64,000 nt of DNA from Aplidium turbinatum (taxonomy: Eukaryota; Chordata; Ascidiacea; Aplousobranchia; Polyclinidae): contig OU964921.1 of NCBI GenBank assembly GCA_918807975.1, positions 38,156,498 to 38,220,497 of the forward strand. The letters run 5' to 3'. The notes below the pieces were generated by a model. That model was not told the origin of the DNA. It did not search any database and saw nothing but the letters and a program-made list of their open reading frames with translations. The translations under genes were made by a program, and so were the position numbers. Positions 1-8,480 of the stretch are shown here, in pieces (positions within the stretch are counted from its first letter, which is position 1; the number at the start of each line of letters is the position of its first letter).

Positions 1-483
1 GAGACTTTTAACACTTCAAAAGTTTTGAACCCATGTGGTACAACAGCTTTAAAGAACTGGACATTTATCGTAGCGAATTCGAAAAGCTCATAAGGTGGAG
101 GCGTGTGTCATGAAGGCTATGAGCAATGAAAAAACAGTAAAACAATAAAAGAGTTACAGAAATCTTTCCTGGAAAAATGTAGGCTACAGAAAAAAGATAA
201 GTCGGTATTAAATGTTTGCCCTGGGGCTCCAACTGACGAAGTTACAGCCATGCTGCAAAGTCTTGTAATAGCCCAAGGTGTTCCAAGACTGCAAACATGA
301 AGAACCACATTAAGGTTTGATGAAAATTTAAGGGGCCGCAAAGAGAGAAATCCATTGCTCAAAAAATTAAATACTGTTCCATTTATTAACGTATTTGGTG
401 TTTTTGCGTTTGTGCTTGTATGCAACTGAAAAAATGAGATGCTATAAATACGAAATGCTAAAGAACATACAACATACAGAATA
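1..483. other. No recognised gene
   Basis: No coding family was recognised on either strand. A minus-strand open frame at 117-509 has low-complexity content and no motif I know. The stretch ends at a SINE copy. Confidence 0.5.
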
Positions 484-629
484 ATTCCCCGGCAACAAGA
501 CTTCAACAATCGGAAACTTCACTCTGTCAATCTCGGTTACCGGGCCTGCGTCAGTGATTCACAGCCTTTACAAGTATGCGAAACTGCCAGGATTAAGCTC
601 TGCAAGAAGCTTTCCCAGGTCGAGGATAG

Positions 630-664
<35 letters not shown>

Positions 665-666
665 AC
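484..666 (+). repeat. SINE copy 1, 5' truncated, with (TCAA)n tail
   Basis: This stretch shares its body with 35,228-35,490 and 36,095-36,371, including the words TGCGAAACTGCCAGGATTAAG and AAGCTTTCCCAG. It ends in about seven TCAA/CAAT units. The tRNA-like head seen in the other copies is missing, so it is a 5'-truncated copy of a plus-strand SINE. The family definition is mine, from comparison within the window. Confidence 0.7.
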
Positions 667-1238
667 GTTTAGGTAACTTCTATGATAAATAGTAGAGTGT
701 AACATTTTGTAAAAAGTTTTTAGAAATTAGTGCGGCTATGTATTACGGGTTTCCACCTTTGTTAAAAAGTATTTTGGTGGAGTTTCAGAATTTTCCCTCC
801 AAAACTGTGTAAGATATCATGAAAATCTACAGCCCTAAGCTGGCGTAATGTGATCATATAATATGTCGATTACGGGGTTTTTGGGGTCACAGAACACGAA
901 TGTGAAGTCAAAAACGCTCTACGACAACAATTTTGCAAAGTTAAATATTACCACTTAAAATTTATGGTGAAATTTTACAGACATGGACACAACCTGACCA
1001 AGAATACCTCACCCCAGAATGAATAATCCTGAAATATTGTCAAACATTTGAAATAACAACACAATTCATTTACAAACAAATTGAGTTAATCACTCTCAGA
1101 CATGATCCATCCCCGTTTCTTCTGCATGCTATTCTTTATGCTTCAGTCCTGATTGATTGAGTTTGGCTAAGGTAGCTTTTTTAGGGGGGAAGAACAGTCA
1201 CCTTCACGCGGTCCCCCCTGTAAGTAGCATCATAAAAA

Positions 1239-2429
1239 ATGCGAAACGAAGACTGTCAAAACCGAACCTCGACCCGGAACGCTCAGCACAGGACCCCACG
1301 AGAACCGCTCTTTTCAGAGCGCGGCAGTTCCACTGTCGACAAGTACCGTCGTCCCACCATCTTACAGCTGAACGCTGAGGGCATCACATCCAGCAAGATT
1401 GATGTGATCGAGCAGCTCGCTCATAAGAACCGAGCTCTTGTCATCCTCCTCCAGGAGACCCACTGCACTTCTGCATACAAGCTAGTAATTCCACACTACT
1501 CACTAGCTGGGTTTACCAAAAGTAGGAAACATGGCCTTGCCACGTTTGTCCATGAGAGCCTGAACTGGAAGCTTGTAAACTCCTCCGCCAATGAGGAAAT
1601 AGAATGGGTTTGTGTGAGCATTGAAAATTACAACATCATCAATGTATACAAGCCACCATCCTCACGCCTGAACCCATCATCTATACCCGCATTCCCCTCA
1701 CCCAGTATATATGCTGGTGACTTTAACTGCCAGCACACCGACTGGGGTTACAAGTACATCAACAGCGACGGAGAATGCCTGGCTGCTTGGGCTGCAAACA
1801 ACAACCTCGCCTTCCTTTACAATCCAAAAGATCCAGCCAGCTTCTGGTCCGGACGATGGTGAACGGGCACAAACCCTGACCTGGCCTTTGCAAGCATGAA
1901 TACAGACAGCTCCCTTCCTGACAGACGTGTGCTAGAGAATTTCCTACGTTCTCAACACCGACCTTCGCTTATCACTGCCCCTAAGCTTGTCTCTCCCATC
2001 CCAAGTGCCCCAGTGAAGCGATGGAACTTCAGAAAGGCCAGTTGGAATCGCTACAGCCTCATAACCAATCAAACCGCGGCGGAACTACCATCACCTTCTA
2101 CCGCCAACGTGGATGAGGCTTACCAATACTTCTGCCGTGCTATCAAATCCGCAGCTAAACAAGCTATCCCTCGCGGCCGCCGAAAGAACTACACGCCGTG
2201 CTGGGATTCAGAGTGCGAAACTTTATACCGCTCTTATATTCGTGCCTCACCAGGTGCTGCCTCTATCTCAGCCGCAACAAGACTGCTCGATCGGCTAGAC
2301 TCACGGAGGCTAGAGCGATGGAAAAACACCGTCAACACTATCGACTTTACACACTCTAGCCGGATAGCATGGAGTACTGTCAACAACCTTACGGGCCGTT
2401 CAGATCAACAACCTTACCGGCAGAACTAG
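1239..2429 (+). pseudogene. LINE ORF2, endonuclease part
   Basis: This is the apurinic-like endonuclease domain of a jockey/I-type LINE, the enzyme that nicks target DNA to prime reverse transcription. Family features read directly are ILQLNAEGI near the start, LLQETH near residue 70, a GLATFVHE stretch, and YAGDFNCQHTDWGY near residue 158. The frame is interrupted by a TGA at 1,860-1,862, where relatives carry an ordinary codon between GRW and TGTNPDLAFAS. The same frame then continues to 2,429 through the linker region SQHRPSLIT and IDFTHSSRIAW. Just before its end the reading frame shifts into that of the reverse-transcriptase ORF. A local near-repeat (CAACAACCTTACGGGC and CAACAACCTTACCGGC) lies at the shift. 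Confidence 0.85.
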
Positions 2430-4309
2430 TGAAAAACGGGACCTACAAAATAGGCGACCGCAAGTTCTCCAAACTTGTAAAGAGGGAAACGTCTGATCTC
2501 TGGAAAATCCCAACACCAGACGAGGAAAGCATTTCTGGTGAATTCACGTCGGATGAGTTCACCGCTGCCCTACAATCAACTAAGACCCGTAAGGCCCCTG
2601 GTCCCGATAACATCTGCCCCGAACTTGTACTCCATGCTGGCACCGCCATGAAGTCTTGGCTGCGCAAATTCTTGTCTTCCTGCTTATGCCAAGTCAAAAT
2701 CCCCAAAATTTGGAGACGAGCCAAAGTAGTCGCAATCCCTAAGCCTCATAAGCCACAAGAGGATCCGAAGAGCTATCGACCTATATCTCTTCTCTGCATC
2801 CCTTTTAAAATTTTAGAACGTCTTATCTACACTCGAGTCGAACCAATTATAGACCCACTCTTGCCCCGGGAACAAGCTGGTTTTCGACGTGGAAGATCTA
2901 CTGTAGACCAAGTCACTCTTATGACTCAAGACATCGAAGACTGCTTTGAGGCAAAGAAGAAGGCTGGTGCTGTGTTTCTTGACCTCACAGCCGCATACGA
3001 CACCGTATGGCACCAAGGCCTCACCTTCAAACTCCTCCGCCTGCTCCCGGACAGGCACATGGTCCGCATGATCATGGAGCTCGTTTACAACAGAAGCTTT
3101 ACCCTCACCACCGGAAGTGGTAAACCAAGCAGGTTACGACGCCTTAAAAATGGCGTCCCTCAGGGATCTGTCCTGGCCCCCCTTCTGTTTAACATCTACA
3201 CCCACGACTTGCCAATCACGGTTTCCGCAAAGTACGCCTATGCCGATGATTTGGCCATTCTACACTTGTCGAAGCAATGGGATACATTAGAAGAGATTCT
3301 AAACCAGGACATGTCGACACTTTCGGCATACCTCCAGACATGGAGACTGAAGCTCAGCGAAACCAAAACAGTGACGACAGTCTTCCACTTAAACAACCGG
3401 GAAGCGAAGCGTGAACTCAAGATCAACACCGATGGAAAAACCCTGCCCTTCTGCCCAAACCCTAAAGATCTAGGGGTAGTCCTGGACAGGTCGCTCACTT
3501 ACCGTCAACATTTGGAATCACTACGCAAAAAGATCTCAACACGCACAGCTTTGCTAAGGCGTCTGGCCGGCTCAGGCAGGGGAGCCGGAGTCGATACCCT
3601 GCGCATTGCCACCATCGCGCTAGTTCACGCTCCAGCAGAATACTGTTCACCTGTCTGGAGCCGCAGTGCCCACTGCCATCAAATCGACACTGCCATAAAC
3701 GACGCCTTGCGTATCGTGACAGGATGCCTGCGACCTACACCATCGGAAAATCTCCCTGTCCTTACAGGCATCCAACCAGCTGAGCTTCGTCGCGAAGAAG
3801 CTATCCTGTCTCTTTCTCGTCGCGCTACGAACCCCAACCACTTGCTCTACTCAAGTCTCTACGAGTCTGTGAACGAGAAACCTCAGCTACTGAAATCGAG
3901 ACACCCATTTGTACGTGCCGCACAACTCCTGATGAAAACCGCTAAAGACCAATCCATCAGTGCGGCTACCTGGGCGCACCACCAATGGAGCTCGGAGTGG
4001 AAGAAGAATTCCTCAAGACTCCAAAGTTTCATCTCCGACACCAGCCACCACCCAACCGGAATGCATTTGCCAAGGAAGGCTTGGGTGCGGCTCAACCGCC
4101 TGCGTACTGGCGTCGGACTATTCCGCTCCAACATGCACAAATGGGGGATGGCTCCATCCGCGATTTGTGAGTGTGGCAAGGAGGAACAAACCGTAGACCA
4201 CACCATCTGTAACTGCGCCATCTACCACGCGCCAAATGGTGTGCGTGGTCTGCGTGAACTGGATGACAAATCAATTCAATGGCTGCTCGACACCTGCCCA
4301 AACATCTAG
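2369..4309 (+). CDS. LINE ORF2, reverse transcriptase and C-terminal domain
   Basis: This open frame of 646 codons is a non-LTR reverse transcriptase. Motifs in order are KAPGPDNICPE near residue 75, a YRPISLL block, FLDLTAAYDTVW near residue 203, GVPQGSVLAPLLFNIY near 262 and the catalytic YADD near 290. The C-terminal part ends with MHKWG, then CECG...H...C near residues 600-617, and finishes with LLDTCPNI. That ending recurs in degraded form at about 26,105, 45,085 and 55,700, so it marks other copies of this group. It was one protein with the endonuclease part just upstream; a frameshift now separates them. The jockey/I assignment is from memory of motifs. Confidence 0.88.
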   Translation: MEYCQQPYGPFRSTTLPAELVKNGTYKIGDRKFSKLVKRETSDLWKIPTPDEESISGEFTSDEFTAALQSTKTRKAPGPDNICPELVLHAGTAMKSWLRKFLSSCLCQVKIPKIWRRAKVVAIPKPHKPQEDPKSYRPISLLCIPFKILERLIYTRVEPIIDPLLPREQAGFRRGRSTVDQVTLMTQDIEDCFEAKKKAGAVFLDLTAAYDTVWHQGLTFKLLRLLPDRHMVRMIMELVYNRSFTLTTGSGKPSRLRRLKNGVPQGSVLAPLLFNIYTHDLPITVSAKYAYADDLAILHLSKQWDTLEEILNQDMSTLSAYLQTWRLKLSETKTVTTVFHLNNREAKRELKINTDGKTLPFCPNPKDLGVVLDRSLTYRQHLESLRKKISTRTALLRRLAGSGRGAGVDTLRIATIALVHAPAEYCSPVWSRSAHCHQIDTAINDALRIVTGCLRPTPSENLPVLTGIQPAELRREEAILSLSRRATNPNHLLYSSLYESVNEKPQLLKSRHPFVRAAQLLMKTAKDQSISAATWAHHQWSSEWKKNSSRLQSFISDTSHHPTGMHLPRKAWVRLNRLRTGVGLFRSNMHKWGMAPSAICECGKEEQTVDHTICNCAIYHAPNGVRGLRELDDKSIQWLLDTCPNI

Positions 4310-4541
4310 ACCGCGTCGCCGCCACTGCCCAAGGGTGGTAAAAGGCAGAGCCCCTCGACCCCTGGACTGGCGAAGAAGGTTCAAACGAAGAAGAAGAAGT
4401 AGCTTTTTTTGTAATCTGAAAGCTGTTCTCTGTGTTTTTGCACAACAAGCAAGAGAGCTTGCCGGTGGCTCTGGTCAAAACACCTGTCAATAAAATCAGT
4501 GATTAGCTTAATTCCGCGTTCCGAAATATCGTTGACCACCC

Positions 4542-5159
4542 CTAGGCTACGTTCAAAACGAATTTGTTTAATTTCTTATAGATTTTCGAAATTTTTCCAT
4601 TCTGATACTGGCATTTGTATCCACTCTTGATCAGTAAGTTCCAAATTGCTTTCCCAATTGTTGCCTCCAGCGATGTACAAGCACCTTGCCACCTCCATGA
4701 ATTGGCTGCAGTCGTATCAAACACCATACCACCAATGGCACCTTTCACTCTCCAGTCTTCCACCAACTTCATTACTGCCTGTTCCAGAGATGATCCGGTG
4801 CCGTCTGCTATCTCAGGCACTTCTAGCAGCTGCTTCATTTCTGCATTACCTTCATCATCAAAACTAACGCCAGACACATATACACAGCACCGTTCTGATG
4901 AAACATTTCCTCTCATTTTCAGAATCTTATCGTCCCAGTGAATTATTGCCAAATCATGGGCCTGGAACTCATCTCTGATATTTTGGGAGTAAGAGGACCT
5001 AGTTTTATTAGCCAGTCTATGAGCTGTTGTGACTGAGATATTAGTATCTTTAACTTGTATGCCGGACGCTTGAGGCACAGCAGCCACGAACATTGTTCTT
5101 TGTCGATAGCTTAATCCAAGTCGATCAGATGTTAAAGCTGTAGGCGACATAATATCCAT
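4542..5159 (-). CDS. Transposase-like ORF of the 741-7,405 element, partial
   Basis: This 205-codon minus-strand frame lies inside the TIR element. It contains AIIHWDDKILKM, a block ending LEVPEIADGTGSSLEQAV, and GGMVFDTTAANSWRWQGAC. I associate this pattern (HWD, then FDTT.N) with an uncharacterised animal transposase-like family, but I cannot name the superfamily. The spaced acidic residues would suit a DDE-type nuclease; that is inference. After AIWNLL the sequence becomes low-complexity and no continuation was found, so the C-terminal part appears lost, perhaps with the LINE insertion just downstream. Two short minus-strand frames upstream (5,250-5,543 and 5,854-6,087) may be earlier parts of the same gene. 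Confidence 0.5.
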   Translation of the reverse strand: MDIMSPTALTSDRLGLSYRQRTMFVAAVPQASGIQVKDTNISVTTAHRLANKTRSSYSQNIRDEFQAHDLAIIHWDDKILKMRGNVSSERCCVYVSGVSFDDEGNAEMKQLLEVPEIADGTGSSLEQAVMKLVEDWRVKGAIGGMVFDTTAANSWRWQGACTSLEATIGKAIWNLLIKSGYKCQYQNGKISKIYKKLNKFVLNVA

Positions 5160-5249
5160 TTTCTTTTCTTCCTTTCAGTAGTTTTCCAGTTGTCACTGTC
5201 ACTTTCTGTTTCTTCATCTGTACTTTCCAACTTCACTATTTTCAGATTG

Positions 5250-5543
5250 TCAGCAACATCCTCTTTCTGTTTTTTTTTCACCAGCTGCACTGTGTCGTTT
5301 TTTTCTAGCTAAGTCCCATCTCTTCTGCATAACATCTCTGCTCAATGCGCAACCTACTTGATCTCGCTGGAGCTGATTTTTCAGATGCTCCAGATCTGTC
5401 TCCCAGTCAATGATATCATAATGCATAAGAATTGACCGCGAGGTAGTCTTACATATATTCAGAGGATCCTTGAGATTTTCTTCCATATCACGCAAAAGTT
5501 TTTTTAAATGAATCACTATTATTCCTTTCACGCTTGGAATCAA
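5250..5543 (-). CDS. Unrecognised ORF, possible middle part of the same transposon gene
   Basis: This frame of 97 codons reads in the same direction as 4,542-5,159 and lies 90 bases upstream of it. It includes DWETDLEHLKNQLQRDQVG and a lysine/arginine-rich end. I do not recognise a domain. Its position inside the TIR element and shared strand suggest one broken or spliced gene. Confidence 0.35.
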   Translation of the reverse strand: MIPSVKGIIVIHLKKLLRDMEENLKDPLNICKTTSRSILMHYDIIDWETDLEHLKNQLQRDQVGCALSRDVMQKRWDLARKKRHSAAGEKKTERGCC

Positions 5544-5853
5544 GTTCTAGTTGATACCGTACCAAGTTTCATACAAATATCTCAGATGCCGGTCTATATC
5601 CGCATGTTTAACAATAACCTTACACGATTCCTTCTCTGTTCCAGATTGTTTCTCGTTTTTCTTACCAAATACCAAACCCACGCCAAAATGATGTTTTCAT
5701 ACCTGGCGAATTTCCTCCCTTGTTATCACGATGGATTGGTTGATCGTTCTGTGACTTTCGTTTCTGAGGAACAACAGCTTAGCTAGAACGTCAAAGCTTT
5801 TAGGAAGCTTAGAAACACCTAGTCTTTGCTAGTGTTTCCAATGAAGAAGTAGG

Positions 5854-6087
5854 CTACTTTCTTTTTAGTCTTTGTGCCAATGACCGGTGTGCTTCACTGG
5901 CCGTCTCATTCAGTGGCATAACTGATCTGAATCTTGTAATTTGCGTAGGATCACTAGCTACTCTTCGAGTCACTGTAGCTAAGGATGACCTTCGTTGTGT
6001 AGAAGTAAGGGATTTACCCAGTTGGGAGAGTTTACTTCGGTTTTTCGAATCTTTTGGCCTGCCGTGGGATACTCTGTTGCCGTCCAT
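5854..6087 (-). CDS. Unrecognised basic ORF, possible N-terminal part of the same transposon gene
   Basis: This frame of 77 codons begins MDGNRVSHGRPKDSKNRSKL, is rich in Arg, Ser and Lys, and is the first minus-strand frame inside the right arm. A basic N-terminus would suit DNA binding, but no motif is recognised. Confidence 0.35.
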   Translation of the reverse strand: MDGNRVSHGRPKDSKNRSKLSQLGKSLTSTQRRSSLATVTRRVASDPTQITRFRSVMPLNETASEAHRSLAQRLKRK

Positions 6088-6465
6088 TAGTTAGTAAGTA
6101 GGTAGGTTAGTAACTGCAGTAAGTACAGGCTACTGTAGACTAGTTAGTAGGTTTTCATCGGGTCTGAAGTACACGAGAAAGTACATGTTAATTATTCCCT
6201 CATACTGATTGATATGATCACACCGACTAGAAAAGTTTATGCCTGCATGCATTTCAAGGTTAAAATGACAATAAGATGCTCTTATCATGTAAATCTGCAG
6301 TCCAAAACAGTGTGGTCACATCTATATGTCAAAATTCACGTTGCAAAATTGTTGCCGTAGAGCGTTTTCGACTCCAAATTTGTGTTCTGCGACCCCAAAA
6401 ACCCCGTAATCGACACATTATATGATCACATTACGCCAGTTTAGGGCTGTAGATTTTCATGATAT

Positions 6466-7284
6466 TGTAGCGCTAGAGAGCTCTGTCGTCTCTGACGTCA
6501 CACGTACACGTTACTAGATTTGTCCAGAAGGCTCCGCCTTGAGCGCATAACTGCACGTCTCGGGAATTCAATCCAGTAATCGGGAATGCAACTTCAGTAA
6601 TCAACTTCACTATGCCGAATTCCTACCTTGGTTCATCGTTATGTAGATTTGCAGTCGTGTTGCGTTGTGTGATCGTATGTAAAACTCGCAATCCCACACT
6701 AGAACCTTCTTAAAGAAGTTTAGCTCATGATTCTAAAATCAGAGTTATCAGAGTTTGTTCAGTTTTGCGATATGAAAAATCAGAGTTGGTTTAATATGGA
6801 ATCAGTTTGTTGAGTTTTTGTTCAATATGAAAAGTCGTTTCTTTCAATATGAAAATCAGTTGAATGCAATATCTAAAATCAGAACTTAAAACCAGTATCA
6901 AGAAATCAGTCTTGGTAATTCTAAAGCAATATATCAGTTTCGTTGTTGCTACTGTTTCTATATTTTTTTGCACTGCCAGGATGACGTTTGGATCAGTTTA
7001 TTGTTAATAATGTAGCAGCGACAACATTTCGTATCCAGTTGTTGGTGGTGGAGCTTTAATGATTCTGGTGTTTTCCTTTACTTTCTGTGTTGCTGGATCG
7101 AAGATTAAAACCTATAAACAATTACGTTGTGAGCAAGCATCGATCTTCTGAGTTTGAATTAGCAACAATACAGCAGCGTAGTCGACCTCGTGTCCTATCA
7201 TTCCTTGCCGACTTCGCCCAGGAATGTTGCCATCCCACTGATGGCTGTGTATGGGTGGATATGCTGAAAGCAGCGTCCGCTACA
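6466..7284. mobile_element. Nested insertion with TGTAGCG ends, flanked by ATAT
   Basis: The right arm of the 741-7,405 element is cut here. The left end reads TGTAGCGCTAG and the right end CGCTACA. ATAT is present on both sides (6,462-6,465 and 7,285-7,288). Comparison with the uninterrupted left arm shows that about 0.82 kb was inserted. No transposase was recognised inside, and the family is unknown. Confidence 0.6.
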
Positions 7285-7290
7285 ATATCT

Positions 7291-7333
7291 TATTTGGCCG
7301 CCATTTTTTCAAAATTTTTTCAAAATGGCGGCA
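7291..7333. repeat. Short hairpin, CCGCCATTTT arms
   Basis: CCGCCATTTT and AAAATGGCGG face each other about 14 to 20 bases apart. The hairpin is absent from the matching place in the left arm of the element, so it was added on one side only. Confidence 0.6.
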
Positions 7334-7412
7334 GAACCACAGTTTTGGCGGAAAATTCTGAAACTCTGCCAAAATTATTTTTAACAAAGGTGGAAACCCG
7401 TAATAGGCTTTG

Positions 7413-7940
7413 GTCAATGTACCTCAATAGATTCCGAATTTTTTACTATGCCGTAGTTTACAAAAGTTAGAAAACCACTCTTTTAGAATTTGATATGATT
7501 AATTGTTTGTCTGTAAAAAGTGCTCAACCATTTGTCAGCTGCACAAGAATTTTTGCTAACAGTCTCAAAAGTAGAAGTATTCAATTATTCGATTGACAGC
7601 TTCATCTTTCTTTCAAAAGTATTTATACGCGAGAGCAACAGAAAACGGTGACAAATGTCATCGTGGTGCTTCAGAGACAAAGATTATTTAAATTCTCACA
7701 TCATCAGCTAAATGCAATCGCCAAAGCATGGTAGGCATAAGATGATGTAGTCAACGCGAAAAAATTCATGGTAGTTTTAATGTTCATTTTGTAAATTTTT
7801 AGCTAAACAGAGAAAATGTAGCCATAGCTCACGAGCAACCCGCGTGGAATAATTTGGTCACTTTATACTCAGTTGAAAAATACAGTAGCTTAGGCTACAC
7901 AATAGTAAATGGCCATTAAATTAAAAAGATATAAGATCTA
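7413..7940. other. No recognised gene
   Basis: Non-coding sequence between the TIR element and a hairpin. Nothing recognised. Confidence 0.5.
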
Positions 7941-8121
7941 ATGCAGTTACTATTCACTAAAAACCTTAACAATCTGTTTCAGCCTTATTGAGATCATCAA
8001 AGGGTTTTTCTTCAAATAGGAGTAGAATAGATTCTATTTGAATAAGGATATTCTGATGATTTCAATGAAAGTCAAACAACCTGTTAAGGTTTTTAATGAG
8101 TAGTAACTGCATTTGATGTAA
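7941..8121. repeat. Foldback hairpin of about 180 bp
   Basis: The left arm, containing GTTACTATTCACTAAAAACC, pairs with the right arm read in reverse, GTTACTACTCATTAAAAACC. Arms of about 80 bases with scattered mismatches surround a short loop near 8,030. It may be a MITE or a transcribed hairpin. It lies on the 3' side of the sulfotransferase exons. Confidence 0.65.
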
Positions 8122-8373
8122 TTCGCTCAACTTCGCTTTTAGCTTGGCAGTGAGCACTTTTTGTAGACCTCATAATATTTATGATTTACTTAAAAAGACA
8201 TGAAGATGTAGCCTATCACAATTTGGTAGATTTTTTAGATGATCAAATAGATTCAGCAAACATGACAAAAGCAGTAAACTTAGTAAGTTAGGCCAAACGT
8301 CCAAATTTAAACCCAAAAGGTAAAATATTTTCACAAAGGTCTATAACTCTTACTAAATTACAATAAAGTTTAC
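8122..8373 (-). other. Non-coding sequence past sulfotransferase exon 4
   Basis: This follows the GTAAAC splice donor of exon 4 on the minus strand. I looked for the family's usual C-terminal segment here and did not find it. Confidence 0.5.
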
Positions 8374-8480
8374 CTGAAGAACATAGCAATTGTGCTCACG
8401 GTACCGCTTCAACGCGACTCTTTGGTTGACCCTCCGTGCCAACCAAGGCTTTGTTCCACATTGACCAAGTCCGACTCTCA
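8374..8480 (-). CDS. Sulfotransferase exon 4
   Basis: This exon encodes GTKPWLARRVNQRVALKRYREHN and VLQ. KRYREHN is a conserved late segment of the family. The donor is CAG followed by GTAAAC at 8,373. The acceptor I chose (ATCAAG before 8,480) makes the phase fit exon 3; another acceptor nearby cannot be excluded. Confidence 0.6.

Larger units (their letters stand above)
1183..4398 (+). mobile_element. Jockey/I-like non-LTR retrotransposon (LINE), near full length
   Basis: The element holds an endonuclease region followed by reverse transcriptase and a C-terminal Cys/His motif. It ends in a GAAGAAGAAG tail. The 11-base word GTAGCTTTTTT lies just left (1,172-1,182) and just right (4,399-4,409), a plausible target-site duplication that would fix both ends. 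Endonuclease coding begins within about 150 bases of the left end, so the copy either has a single ORF or lacks an upstream ORF1. It sits inside the TIR element 741-7,405 and is therefore younger than that element. At least one in-frame stop and one frameshift make it non-autonomous. Confidence 0.85.
741..7405 (-). mobile_element. TIR DNA transposon of unassigned family, with nested insertions
   Basis: The plus-strand arm 741-937 starts TATTACGGGTTTCCACC and reappears inverted on the right in two blocks, 7,339-7,405 and 6,342-6,467. The right arm is split by an 819-bp insertion (6,466-7,284) and by an extra hairpin of about 45 bp. The interior carries minus-strand ORFs with a transposase-like look (4,542-6,087) and is split by a LINE. 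Removing the insertions leaves an element of roughly 2.6 kb. I could not fix a target-site duplication at the outer ends. Inverted arms plus internal ORFs make a cut-and-paste transposon the best reading; the superfamily is unknown. Confidence 0.7.

Noticed and set aside
117-509. A 130-codon minus-strand ORF at the left edge
   Set aside because: No domain, signal or neighbouring exon supports it, and it runs into a SINE copy.
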